A DNA stretch of 64,000 bases from Marinobacter xestospongiae (GTDB lineage: Bacteria > Pseudomonadota > Gammaproteobacteria > Pseudomonadales > Oleiphilaceae): assembly GCF_023156385.1 (NCBI RefSeq), contig NZ_JAKZAK010000014.1, forward strand, positions 1-64,000. Reading direction: 5' to 3'. Each line of letters starts with the position of its first letter. Position 1 is the first letter of the stretch. The notes under the pieces are model-generated. The model did no database searches and was not told the DNA's origin. It saw only the letters and a program-made list of their open reading frames with translations. The translations under genes and the position numbers were made by a program. Shown piece after piece: positions 8,344 through 16,984 of the stretch.

Positions 8344-9723
8344 TCAGTGCTCTTCCGCGGCCGCGCGGGCGCCGGGCGCTTCCGGGTCCGGCGTAAACCC
8401 AATCAGCTTGCTGCGCTCAATCAGCAGGTACAGCACCGCCCCGGTCGCCAGGCCCCAGCCCGCACCGTACACCGCCAGGACTACGCCCATGGTGCCGGCA
8501 ATGCCGCGCTCGGTGTTGTTCTCCAACTGCTCCAGACCCACCATCAGGCAGATGTAACCGGTCAGCAGCAGGGTCAGTGACAGCGCGATGGGCAACACCG
8601 GCTGGAAGAAGCTCACCAGCGGCAACACGAACAGCGCAATGAACCCGGTAATCCAGAAGGTACCGCCGCCGCTGTAGATGGAGTCCATCGCCTTGCGGCC
8701 GTACTTGTAACGTTCCGCCATGGTGGCGGTCACCGCCGTCCAGATCGGCCCGGCCAGCCCCGGATAGGGCGCGAAGAACGCGTGCATGCCGTTGCGGATG
8801 GCGGTGACCAGGTGTACCCGATCGATGCTGCTGTCGATGTCTTCGTCTTTGCGCAGGTGGTCAACACGATCCATCAGCGACTTCCCGACAATGATGTCCC
8901 CGAAGGCAATGATGTAGGCAATCACCGCCGTGGGCACCGCCAGCATGAACACCTCAGCGGACGGGAAGCCAACGGTGAACGGCAGGTAGTTCCAGAGCTC
9001 CCCGAACGCCGGCTGGGTAATGCCCCACTGCACGTCCGGCACGTCGTACTCGCCGGTGGCAAAGCCCACCAGGATGGCAACCACCATCCCCGGCACCATG
9101 CCGTAGTTGGCGATCTTGCGGGCAATGGTGTTGGTCTCGACAAAGCCCTTGAACGACAGCGAGAACATCAGGTACAGGCACACCAGACCACCCAGAATCA
9201 GGGAAATCGGCGTCTCCGCCAGCCGGCCACCGGCCTCAATCTCTCCCATCAGCGCCGCAATACCGGCGCCAATGATGATGCCGCCTTTCATCGAACGGGG
9301 AATCAGCTGTACCAGCTTGTTGCCCATGCCGGTCAGGCCCAGCACCAGAAAGATCAGGAACACCAGGAACTGCAGCGCGAACAGCGCCTGAATCGCTTCC
9401 GCCCCCGGTTCGAACTCACCAAGGAACAGCAGCACCACGGGAATCCCCGGGGTAATCCAGCCCGGCACCAGCGGCACCCCCAGCAGGGCCGGCAGCATGA
9501 AGCCGATACCACACACCACCACATAGGCCAGGGCAACGTCGTAAGGCACGCCCAGGTACTTCTCCAGCAGCGGGATCATCGCCAGGCTGACCACAAACAT
9601 GATCAGTGCCTGGACCATCTCCGCCACTTCCCAGCGGTAGTGAACAAAAGGCAGGCGGATCTTGAACGGTCCGGCCGCCCAGTAGGGCTGCTCGGCGCCC
9701 TCATTACGGTGATACATTTGCAT
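8344..9723 (-). CDS. NCS2/xanthine-uracil-permease-like membrane transporter
   Basis: This 459-residue polytopic inner-membrane protein has at least 11 hydrophobic segments. Gly-rich helices such as RSMKGGIIIGAGIAALMGEIEAGG and the loop FGDIIVGKSLMDR resemble the NCS2 nucleobase/benzoate-type carrier fold, but I cannot name a close family. The start at 9723 (MQMYHRNEG) has GGAGG 8 bases upstream and is preferred over one 18 bases further out. It lies 108 bases downstream of the acyl-CoA synthetase gene on the same strand and ends in a strong terminator, so the two may form one unit importing and activating a carboxylic acid. That link is inference. Confidence 0.75.
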   Translation of the reverse strand: MQMYHRNEGAEQPYWAAGPFKIRLPFVHYRWEVAEMVQALIMFVVSLAMIPLLEKYLGVPYDVALAYVVVCGIGFMLPALLGVPLVPGWITPGIPVVLLFLGEFEPGAEAIQALFALQFLVFLIFLVLGLTGMGNKLVQLIPRSMKGGIIIGAGIAALMGEIEAGGRLAETPISLILGGLVCLYLMFSLSFKGFVETNTIARKIANYGMVPGMVVAILVGFATGEYDVPDVQWGITQPAFGELWNYLPFTVGFPSAEVFMLAVPTAVIAYIIAFGDIIVGKSLMDRVDHLRKDEDIDSSIDRVHLVTAIRNGMHAFFAPYPGLAGPIWTAVTATMAERYKYGRKAMDSIYSGGGTFWITGFIALFVLPLVSFFQPVLPIALSLTLLLTGYICLMVGLEQLENNTERGIAGTMGVVLAVYGAGWGLATGAVLYLLIERSKLIGFTPDPEAPGARAAAEEH

Positions 9724-9831
9724 AGCGAAACCTCCTGGCACCTCCGGCGGGAGGGCCTGATGTTGTTTTTGTCAGGGATTGAGAGGTGATGCGGCGGGGC
9801 GAGCCGGGACCGGCCCGTCCCCGCGCCGTCA

Positions 9832-11460
9832 TCAGTCGAGCTGGCGAGCCTGGTCGCGCAGCACGAATTTCTGGATCTTGCCGGTGGACGTTTTCGGCAG
9901 ATCGGTAAAGACAACCGTCTTGGGCACCTTGAAGCGGGCCAGACGCTCACGGCAGAAGTTGATCAGGTCTTCCTCGCTGATCTCACCGGCTTCCGGTTTC
10001 AGCGCCACGAAGGCGCAGGGAGTCTCCCCCCACTTCTCATCAGGGCGGGCCACCACCGCCGCCTCCAGTACCGCCGGATGACGGTAGAGGGCGTCTTCCA
10101 CCTCGATGGTGGAAATGTTTTCACCACCGGAAATGATGATGTCCTTGAGGCGGTCCTTGATTTCCATGTAACCGTCCTCGTGCCACACCGCCAGGTCGCC
10201 GGTGTGGAACCAGCCGCCGCGGAAGGCTTCCTCGGTGGCTGTGGGGTTCTTGAGGTACCCCTTCATCACAGTGTTGCCGCGCAGGAAGATCTCACCAATG
10301 GTCTTGCCGTCCTTCGGCACCGGCTCCATGGAGTTGGGATCACCCACCATCATCCCGGCCAGCGTCGGATAGCGCACACCCTGGCGGGCCTTGATCGTTG
10401 CCCGGTCGTCCAGGCTGAGCTCATCCCAGCGCGACTTCCAGGCACACACAGTGACCGGGCCATAGACTTCGGTCAGGCCGTACACGTGAGTAATGCGGAT
10501 GCCCATTTCTTCCACCGAGCCGATCACCTGGGCTGGCGGCGCGGCCCCGGCCGTCATCGCGTTGACGGTGTGATCGATGCCACCCTTGGCGGCTTCCGGC
10601 ACGTTCAGCAGGGCATTGAGGACAATCGGTGCGCCGCACATGTGGGTGACCTGGTGATCGCGGATTAGCCGCAGGATCTTCTCCGGATCAACCCGGCGCA
10701 GGCAGACGTGGGTGCCTGCCAGCGCGGTAACGGTCCAGGGAAAACACCAGCCGTTGCAATGGAACATCGGCAGGGTCCAGAGGTACACCGGATGCTGCCC
10801 CATGGACCAGACCGCCTGGTTGCCAAGGGCGTTCTGGAAGGCGCCACGATGGTGGTACACCACGCCCTTGGGGTTGCCGGTGGTACCGGAGGTATAGTTC
10901 AGGGAAATCGCGTCCCACTCGTCCGCCGGCAGGTGCCAGTTGAACGCCGGGTCACCCTCCTGCAGGAAGGCCTCGTAATCCAGGTCACTGACCGCGGTGC
11001 CTTCGCCGTACTCGGGATCATCCACATCGATCACCAGCGGCGCGTGCTCCAGGTGGGCAACCGCTGCCCGGATCACCTCGCCGAACTCGCGGTCGGCAAT
11101 CACCACCTTGGCTTCGCCATGCTCCAGCATGAAGGCGATGGCCTCCGCGTCCAGCCGCACGTTCAGGGTGTTGAGCACCGCGCCGATCATCGGCACACCA
11201 AAATGGCACTCCACCATCGCCGGAATGTTCGGCAGCATCACCGCCACCGTGTCACCCTTGCCGATACCACGCCCGGCCAGGGCGGACGCCAGCCGGCGAC
11301 AGCGGTCGTAGGTCTGCTGCCAGTTGTAGCGGATATCACCGTGGATGATGGCGGGGTAGTCCGGATAGACGCTTGCCGTGCGGGCAATGAAATCGATCGG
11401 GGACAGAACGGCGTAGTTGGCGTTGACCGGCTCCAGGCCGGACTCAAAGATCGAGGTCAT
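9832..11460 (-). CDS. acyl-CoA synthetase (AMP-forming, fatty-acid-type ligase)
   Basis: The 542-residue cytosolic enzyme activates a carboxylic acid as its acyl-adenylate and transfers it to CoA. The P-loop-like A3 motif YTSGTTGNPKG lies near residue 190, YGLTEVYGP near 335, GWFHTGDLA near 418, IKDRLKDIIISGGENIS near 438, and the C-terminal catalytic Lys is in STGKIQKF near 530. Length and motifs fit the medium/long-chain FadD3/DmdB-like group; the exact acid cannot be told. It is divergently transcribed from the sensor kinase/response regulator pair, which is a likely regulator, and is probably co-transcribed with the permease downstream. Confidence 0.9.
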   Translation of the reverse strand: MTSIFESGLEPVNANYAVLSPIDFIARTASVYPDYPAIIHGDIRYNWQQTYDRCRRLASALAGRGIGKGDTVAVMLPNIPAMVECHFGVPMIGAVLNTLNVRLDAEAIAFMLEHGEAKVVIADREFGEVIRAAVAHLEHAPLVIDVDDPEYGEGTAVSDLDYEAFLQEGDPAFNWHLPADEWDAISLNYTSGTTGNPKGVVYHHRGAFQNALGNQAVWSMGQHPVYLWTLPMFHCNGWCFPWTVTALAGTHVCLRRVDPEKILRLIRDHQVTHMCGAPIVLNALLNVPEAAKGGIDHTVNAMTAGAAPPAQVIGSVEEMGIRITHVYGLTEVYGPVTVCAWKSRWDELSLDDRATIKARQGVRYPTLAGMMVGDPNSMEPVPKDGKTIGEIFLRGNTVMKGYLKNPTATEEAFRGGWFHTGDLAVWHEDGYMEIKDRLKDIIISGGENISTIEVEDALYRHPAVLEAAVVARPDEKWGETPCAFVALKPEAGEISEEDLINFCRERLARFKVPKTVVFTDLPKTSTGKIQKFVLRDQARQLD

Positions 11461-11560
11461 GGGACGTTTCCTCTTTGCACCCTGTAGTTTTTATAGAATG
11501 TTTTATGGAACGTTTTGTGGGACGTCGCTCCAGGAAATCATTTGTTTTTATGAGTCTGCT

Positions 11561-11672
11561 ATTGGTAGATCTATGAGAACCCACTAAGGTAACTTTTCTA
11601 CCATTGGGTACGGATACTATTTCAGCCAGAGCAATCTAGCAATAGACCCGTAGTATTATAGAATAAATACTA
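11561..11672. promoter_or_regulatory. AT-rich divergent promoter region with two inverted repeats
   Basis: The 227-base gap between the acyl-CoA synthetase and sensor kinase genes is much richer in AT than its surroundings. It holds ATTGGTAGA (11561-11569) against TCTACCATT (11597-11605), matching 8 of 9 as an inverted repeat, and a perfect 7-bp palindrome TAGTATT-N8-AATACTA (11651-11657 and 11666-11672) that ends 15 bases before the kinase ATG. These are candidate sites for the FixJ-like regulator encoded downstream; no binding is shown. Confidence 0.5.
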
Positions 11673-11687
11673 TATTGCGTTGTCAGC

Positions 11688-13535
11688 ATGACAGAAATCC
11701 CCCAGATTCCCGACTCACTGCCCCGGGACCCCGAGGCCTGCCTGGTCGTTGATCACCGCGCACAGGTGCTCGCCTTCAACGACACCACCCAGCGCTGGTT
11801 ACGCCAACATGACCACGCATCCGGTGGTGGTCGCCCCGACACGCTGTTACCGGTAAACCTGGCCGCGCTGGTGCGGGCCTGCCTGCAACAGGATCGCGCC
11901 ATTGAGGACGTCGAAAGCCGCCTCGGCGACCACACCTACCTGTGGCTGCTGGTGCCGGACCAGGCCCACCAGCAGGTGATGATCCGCGGTCGCGACGGCA
12001 GCGCCACCCTGGCGGCGCTGGACGAGGCCACCCGCGCCAGCCGGCTGTACCGGCTGATTACCGAGAACACCACCGACCTGATCTCCCGCCACGCACCGGA
12101 CGGCAGCTTCATAGACGCCTCGCCTGCCTCCTGGCGACTGCTGGGCTACTGGCCGGAGGAGCTGCGCGGTCAAAGGCTGGATCAGGTGGTACTGGCCGAC
12201 TCCCTTGACCAACACCTGGAAGAGGCCCGGGTACGCCTGCGGGACACCGGCTACGCCACCCTGACCGTGCAGATGCGACGGCGCGATGGCGAACTGCGCT
12301 GGTTCGAGACCGCCAGCCGCGCCATCCGCGAGACCTACACCGGCGCGGTGATCGAGGTGGTCAGTGTGTCCCGCGACATCACCGCCCGGGTCAATTCGGA
12401 AGAGAACAACCGACGCCTGGCGCAGGTAGTTGAGGCCAATACCGACCTGGTGCTTTTCGTCAGCCGCAGCGGCGACATCAGCTACATGAATCCCGCCGCC
12501 CGCTCGGCACTGGCGGTGGAGGGCCAAAGCCTGCCGCCGCTGAGCGCGTTCTTCGATGCCAGCGAACTGCAGCGGATGGTCACTGAGGGCCTGCCCCGGG
12601 CCAACGAAAGTGGCGTCTGGGAAACCGAGGCCCGGCTGCACATCCACGGTGGCGGCGACACCCTGCCGGTGTCACTGGTGCTGCTCTCCCACCCTGCCGC
12701 CAGCGGCCAGCCCTATTACTCGCTGGTGGCACGGGACATGACCGAACGGGAACTGCGCGAGCAGGAACAGCGACGCCACCAGGAAGAACTCGCCCACACC
12801 GCCCGCCTGGCCACCCTGGGGGAGCTGGCCTCCGGCATCGCCCATGAGATGAACCAGCCCCTCGCCACCATCGTCAATTACGCCAACGCCAGCCAGCGCT
12901 ACCTCCAGCAGGCCGACGACAACCCAGGCGCCCTGGCCCGGGTGCAGGATGGCCTGAAACGGATCACCCAGCACGCCAACCACGCCTCGGAAGTGATCAA
13001 GCGCCTGCGGGCGTTCCTGCGCAAGGGCCAGAAGCGTACGGCGGCGATCGACGTCAACGACGTGGTCACCACCTCGGTTCGCCTGTGCCAGTGGGAAGCC
13101 GACAAGCACCAGGTGGCGATCCAGTGCCAACTGGCGCCGGACCGCCCCAGCCTGACCGCCGATCCGGTGCTGCTGGAGCAGGTGCTGATCAACCTGATCC
13201 GCAACGCCATCGACGCCAACCGCGAGCGCCACGCCGGCCAGCCTTCCCGGATCACCCTGATCACCCGTCACCGTGCAACCGGCGAGGGCCAGACCGAGAC
13301 CCTGATCGAGGTGATCGATCAGGGGCCGGGGCTGGACGAGGAAGGCCTCAGCCAGATGTTTGCGCCGTTCTACACCCGCAAGCAGGACGGCCTGGGCCTG
13401 GGGCTGTCCATGAGCCGTTCCATCGTCGAGGGCTTTGGCGGTTACCTGGAAGCCAGCCCCGACGACGGCGGCGGCCTGAGACTCTACTGCCGCTTTCCAG
13501 TACGATTGGCCAGCGCCACGGATACCGACGACTGA
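11688..13535 (+). CDS. PAS-domain sensor histidine kinase (FixL/TodS-like, cytosolic)
   Basis: The 615-residue kinase has no membrane segment. A degenerate PAS-like region spans 14-100, a clear PAS 118-235 (LITENTTDLISRHAPDGSFI, ending SRDITARV) and a third PAS 245-360. HisKA follows with phospho-acceptor His386 in GELASGIAHEMNQPLA, then the ATPase domain with the N box (NLIRNAIDA, Asn506), G1 DQGPG (544-548) and GLGLGLS (568-574). The HEMNQPL H-box is typical of FixL-type kinases. It phosphorylates the regulator encoded 27 bases downstream. No heme-binding His could be assigned, so the signal is open; the divergent acyl-CoA synthetase suggests carboxylate sensing. Confidence 0.92.
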   Translation: MTEIPQIPDSLPRDPEACLVVDHRAQVLAFNDTTQRWLRQHDHASGGGRPDTLLPVNLAALVRACLQQDRAIEDVESRLGDHTYLWLLVPDQAHQQVMIRGRDGSATLAALDEATRASRLYRLITENTTDLISRHAPDGSFIDASPASWRLLGYWPEELRGQRLDQVVLADSLDQHLEEARVRLRDTGYATLTVQMRRRDGELRWFETASRAIRETYTGAVIEVVSVSRDITARVNSEENNRRLAQVVEANTDLVLFVSRSGDISYMNPAARSALAVEGQSLPPLSAFFDASELQRMVTEGLPRANESGVWETEARLHIHGGGDTLPVSLVLLSHPAASGQPYYSLVARDMTERELREQEQRRHQEELAHTARLATLGELASGIAHEMNQPLATIVNYANASQRYLQQADDNPGALARVQDGLKRITQHANHASEVIKRLRAFLRKGQKRTAAIDVNDVVTTSVRLCQWEADKHQVAIQCQLAPDRPSLTADPVLLEQVLINLIRNAIDANRERHAGQPSRITLITRHRATGEGQTETLIEVIDQGPGLDEEGLSQMFAPFYTRKQDGLGLGLSMSRSIVEGFGGYLEASPDDGGGLRLYCRFPVRLASATDTDD

Positions 13536-13562
13536 GGACTGAACCTTGAAGGAGCACACGCT

Positions 13563-14225
13563 ATGACCACCCCGGAAACCGCCCTGGTGCATGTGGTGGA
13601 CGACGACGCCGGCATGCTGGAATCCACCCAGTGGCTGCTGGAATCCGTGGGCCTGCGGGTGCGCGGCTACGCCGATGGTCGCCAGTTCCTCAATACCGTC
13701 GACCCGGCTGCCGGTGGTTGCGTGATTCTCGATGTGCGGATGCCGGGCCTGGGCGGCCTCAATGTGCAGGAAGAAATGGACAAGCGGGGGCTGACGCTGC
13801 CGGTGATCTTCGTCTCCGGCCACGCCGATGTGCCGATTGTGGTTCGCGCCTTCAAGTCCGGCGCGTTCGACTTCATCGAGAAGCCGTTCAACGAACAGTT
13901 GCTGCTCGACAGCGTGCAGCAGGCCCTGGAGCAGCAGCGGGAACCGGTCGCCCTGCAACGCACCAGCGGTGCCGTCCAGGCTGACACCGAGGCCCGTCTG
14001 GCCAGTCTGACACCGAGGGAACGGGATGTGTTCCTGCCCCTGGCCCAGGGCTACACCAGCCGGGAAATCGCCGAGCAGCTGGACGTCAGCGTCAAGACCA
14101 TCGATCTCTACCGCGCCCGGGTGATGAAGCGGCTGGGCGCCGAACGGCTCCCCGATGTGACCGGCCTGGCAATTGCCGCCGGCCTGCTGGACCCGCTGGC
14201 GCTGCGACCACCGTCGTCAGCCTGA
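13563..14225 (+). CDS. FixJ-family two-component response regulator
   Basis: The 220-residue transcription factor pairs with the upstream kinase. The receiver domain covers 1-125 with the acidic pair DDD near 13-15, phospho-acceptor Asp57 in VILDVRMPG and Lys in the EKPF motif. A LuxR/FixJ-type HTH is at about 148-200 (LTPRERDVF, REIAEQLDVSVKTIDLYRARVMKRL). GGAG lies 10 bases before the ATG. Known relatives (FixJ, StyR, TutC, TodT) bind DNA as dimers after phosphorylation. Convergent with the MocR gene, with only 16 bases between the stops. Confidence 0.92.
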   Translation: MTTPETALVHVVDDDAGMLESTQWLLESVGLRVRGYADGRQFLNTVDPAAGGCVILDVRMPGLGGLNVQEEMDKRGLTLPVIFVSGHADVPIVVRAFKSGAFDFIEKPFNEQLLLDSVQQALEQQREPVALQRTSGAVQADTEARLASLTPRERDVFLPLAQGYTSREIAEQLDVSVKTIDLYRARVMKRLGAERLPDVTGLAIAAGLLDPLALRPPSSA

Positions 14226-14241
14226 CCGGCGAGGACTGTTA

Positions 14242-15657
14242 TCACAGCGCCTCCCGGGCCAACTGTGTCGCTCGCTCCCCGAGGCGCCGGATCGCGCCGG
14301 CCACAGTGTCACTCCAGGGATTGGCACCGTTCAGGCGCAGGCAGTTCTCGTATTTGTCACTGGTGGAGAACATCGGCCCCGGGGCAATGTTGATGCCTTC
14401 ATCCCAGGCCTGGTGATACAGCTGGGTTGCCGACACCCCCGCCGGCATCTGTACCCACAGCACAAAGCCGCCCTGGGGATCACTCACCGCCGTCCCCTCC
14501 GGGAACGCCTCCGCTACTGCCGCCCGCATCCGCACCAGCGCTTCCTTGTAGCGCGGCCGCACCGTCCTCAGGTAGCGATCGTAACTGCCCTGCTCCAGCA
14601 TGCGGGCCACCGCCAACTGGGGAATCGTGGCCGTCGCCAGATTACTGAAATACTTCTGCTGACGGGCCTGGGGCAGGAAGCGGCCGGGAATCATCCAGCC
14701 CAGCCGCAGGCCCGGGGAAATGGTCTTGGAGAAGGAGCTGCAGTAGATCACCTGCCCGGTGCGGTCAAAGGCCTTGGCCGGACGTGGCCGCTCGCCTTCG
14801 AACTGCAGGTCTCCGTAGATGTCATCCTCAATCAGCGGCACGCCGGCATCGGCGAGCATCGTCACCAGCGCCTGCTTACGCTGATCGCTCATCCGCGCGC
14901 CCATGGGGTTGCTGTGGTTGGTGACCGTCAGGCAGGCCTTCACCGGCCACTGTTCCAGCGCCAGTTGCAGTCCTTCCAGACTCATGCCATCGGTGGGGTG
15001 ACAGGGAATCTCCAGCACCTGCAGCCCGACCACTTCCAGCGCCTGGAGGATGCCGGGGTAGGACGGCGACTCCACCGCCACGATGTCACCGGGCTCGGTA
15101 ACCGCCCGCAGGGCGAAGATGATGGCTTCCTGAGCGCCGTTGGTGGCAATGATGTCGTCCGGCGCCACCAGACAGCCCAGAGCGGTCATCCGCTGGGCAA
15201 TCTGGCGCCGGTACACGGTCTTGCCGGGGTAGGCATAGTCCAGCGCTTCCAGGCCGTGGCGGGCGGCCCACAGGGTAGCCTGCTGAATCTGCCGTACCGG
15301 CAGAAAATCGGGGTGGGGAACCGCCCGTGCCAGCGGTATCAACGACTTGTGGGCATCAGAACACAGATCCAGCGCCATGTCCCGGGCGGTTGCCGGCACC
15401 GGGCGGGCGCGGCCCTGGCTCATGGTCAGCTCCGCCAGCGGCCGCTGCGGTCGCCGCACGAAGTAACCGCTACGCTCGCGGGGTTCCAGGAAGCCACGGC
15501 CTTCCAGAGTCTGGTGAGCCTGCAGGATGGTGGAAATACTCACCCCGAACTGACGGCTGAGCACCCGCACGCCGGGCAGTCGATCCCCGTCCCGGTAGAC
15601 GCCATCCTGAATCAGGCCCTGAAGCTGGTCGGCAACACGATTGTATAAAGATCCCAT
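14242..15657 (-). CDS. MocR/PdxR-type GntR regulator with aminotransferase domain
   Basis: The 471-residue protein combines an N-terminal GntR winged helix (1-70, with LSRQFGVSISTILQAHQTLE) and a fold-type-I aminotransferase domain (about 95-470). The PLP-binding Lys is Lys311 in SSFSKTISPGLRLG; other PLP contacts appear as TNGAQEAI (172-179), SNPMG (249-253) and EDDIYGDL. MocR proteins use PLP or an amino-compound adduct as effector and typically control a divergent target. The divergent unit here is a small ORF plus phzF, with a symmetrical operator-like site between. Confidence 0.92.
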   Translation of the reverse strand: MGSLYNRVADQLQGLIQDGVYRDGDRLPGVRVLSRQFGVSISTILQAHQTLEGRGFLEPRERSGYFVRRPQRPLAELTMSQGRARPVPATARDMALDLCSDAHKSLIPLARAVPHPDFLPVRQIQQATLWAARHGLEALDYAYPGKTVYRRQIAQRMTALGCLVAPDDIIATNGAQEAIIFALRAVTEPGDIVAVESPSYPGILQALEVVGLQVLEIPCHPTDGMSLEGLQLALEQWPVKACLTVTNHSNPMGARMSDQRKQALVTMLADAGVPLIEDDIYGDLQFEGERPRPAKAFDRTGQVIYCSSFSKTISPGLRLGWMIPGRFLPQARQQKYFSNLATATIPQLAVARMLEQGSYDRYLRTVRPRYKEALVRMRAAVAEAFPEGTAVSDPQGGFVLWVQMPAGVSATQLYHQAWDEGINIAPGPMFSTSDKYENCLRLNGANPWSDTVAGAIRRLGERATQLAREAL

Positions 15658-15715
15658 GGTCCTATCCTGCCAGACGACAACATGGAGCCAGCAGTACAGT
15701 TGCCGGCCATCTATA

Positions 15716-15750
15716 CCGGTACAGTAGCACCATATCGCAATCTGTACCGG
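15716..15750. promoter_or_regulatory. candidate MocR operator
   Basis: A perfect 9-bp inverted repeat, CCGGTACAG (15716-15724) and CTGTACCGG (15742-15750), is separated by 17 bases in the gap between the mocR and small-ORF/phzF genes. A further half-site AGTACAG is at 15693-15699. Repeated half-sites in a divergent promoter are typical of MocR regulators; the assignment is inferred from position and symmetry. Confidence 0.6.
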
Positions 15751-15833
15751 TTCATTTACCAGGCGACTGACTCTGTGTCGGCCCGTGGCCGAGCGTCACA
15801 ATGGTTATCCATCCCCGGATGAGGACCAAAATC

Positions 15834-16175
15834 ATGACCTCCTACCCACCACCGGCACTGCCGACCGCTGCCATCGCTGGCGCTGCCAGCCGCCAGGATC
15901 TGTTGGGCCTGTACCGCACAGCCCCGGCGATCACAGCCCAGGCCGGACAACACCACAGCGTTGACAGCGGCCTGGCGAAGCTCCATAAACTGGGGTTCCA
16001 GGTACGGCAATCCTCGCCCGGACACTGGCTCGTCAGCCCGGCCGGGCAGTCAACCGCCATCCACCTGTACGGTTCTGCCGAACTGTGCCGGTTTACCCAG
16101 GGCCCGGCTCAGCGCTACGCCCGAAAAACACCACACGATTCACCAGCACCAGAGCACGACAAGGAACCCACATGA
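15834..16175 (+). CDS. small hypothetical protein overlapping phzF
   Basis: A 113-residue ORF starts at ATG 15834, with GAGGA 8 bases upstream; two ATGs further upstream (15801, 15819) lack such a site. It has no signal peptide and no motif I recognise. The middle part (SGLAKLHKLGFQVRQSSPGHWLVSPAGQ) could fold as a small beta-rich domain. Its TGA overlaps the phzF ATG as ATGA, which implies translational coupling and argues that it is really translated. It should be co-controlled with phzF by MocR. Confidence 0.6.
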   Translation: MTSYPPPALPTAAIAGAASRQDLLGLYRTAPAITAQAGQHHSVDSGLAKLHKLGFQVRQSSPGHWLVSPAGQSTAIHLYGSAELCRFTQGPAQRYARKTPHDSPAPEHDKEPT

Positions 16176-16984
16176 CCACACTTCCTATCTATCAGGTTGA
16201 TGCCTTTACCAATCGCGTGTTCGGCGGCAACCCCGCCGCCGTGATGCCCCTCGAACGCTGGCTGCCGGATCAGCAACTGCAGCAACTGGCGCTGGAGAAC
16301 AACCTGTCGGAAACCGCTTTCATCGTGCCCGAGCCGGCCGACAGTGAACTGGACTACCACATCCGCTGGTTTACCCCCGGCGCCGAGGTCGCGCTGTGCG
16401 GCCACGCCACCCTGGCGACCGCCTGGGTGCTGTTCAACCGGCTGGGGTTTGATGGCGAACGGGTCAGCTTTCGCTCCCTGAGCGGCCCGCTCCACGTCGC
16501 CCGCAAGGACGATGGCTGGCTGACCCTCGACTTCCCGCGCCTGGGCTACGACGCCGGCCCTACGCCAGCGCTGCTCAAACAGGCACTGCCGGAAGCCGGC
16601 GACATCACCTACTTCGTGTCCAACGACCGCAACCAGATGGTGATCCTGGACAGCGAGGAAGCGGTACTGAACGCCCAGCCGGACATGCGTCTGCTCAAGC
16701 AACTGGACCGCCAGGGGGTGATCGTCACCGCCCGGGGCAGCAACAGCGACTTTGTCAGCCGCTACTTTGTGCCCGCCGTGGGTATTGATGAGGACCCGGT
16801 CACCGGCTCCATCCACTGTGCGCTGACCCCATACTGGGCCGAACAGCTGGGCCGGGAGAAACTGACGGCCCATCAATTGTCAGCCCGCGGCGGGGTGCTG
16901 GAATGTGAACTGAAGGGCGATCGGGTGGAAGTGTCCGGTCAGGCAGCCTTCTACATGGAAGGCCAGGTTCAGCTACCGGGCTGA
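16172..16984 (+). CDS. PhzF-family isomerase/epimerase
   Basis: The 270-residue protein has the two-fold diaminopimelate-epimerase-like fold of PhzF proteins: YQVDAFTNRVFGGNPAAV at the start, the catalytic Glu in NLSETAFI near 48, GAEVALCGHATLA near 73-85 and DEDPVTGSIHCAL near 208-220. Start 16172 is chosen because AAGGA precedes it and it overlaps the upstream stop; a longer frame from 16085 would add 29 unrelated residues. Substrates of most PhzF homologues are unknown, and no other phenazine genes are present, so phenazine synthesis is not implied. The 3' end overlaps the convergent cyclase gene by 16 bases. Confidence 0.9.
   Translation: MTTLPIYQVDAFTNRVFGGNPAAVMPLERWLPDQQLQQLALENNLSETAFIVPEPADSELDYHIRWFTPGAEVALCGHATLATAWVLFNRLGFDGERVSFRSLSGPLHVARKDDGWLTLDFPRLGYDAGPTPALLKQALPEAGDITYFVSNDRNQMVILDSEEAVLNAQPDMRLLKQLDRQGVIVTARGSNSDFVSRYFVPAVGIDEDPVTGSIHCALTPYWAEQLGREKLTAHQLSARGGVLECELKGDRVEVSGQAAFYMEGQVQLPG

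Noticed and set aside
14173..15648. 491-codon plus-strand ORF opposite the MocR gene
   Set aside because: Shadow frame; the minus strand encodes an intact GntR plus aminotransferase protein.
16172..16984. PhzF as evidence for phenazine biosynthesis
   Set aside because: No phzA/B/C/D/E/G genes are nearby, and PhzF homologues are common outside phenazine pathways.
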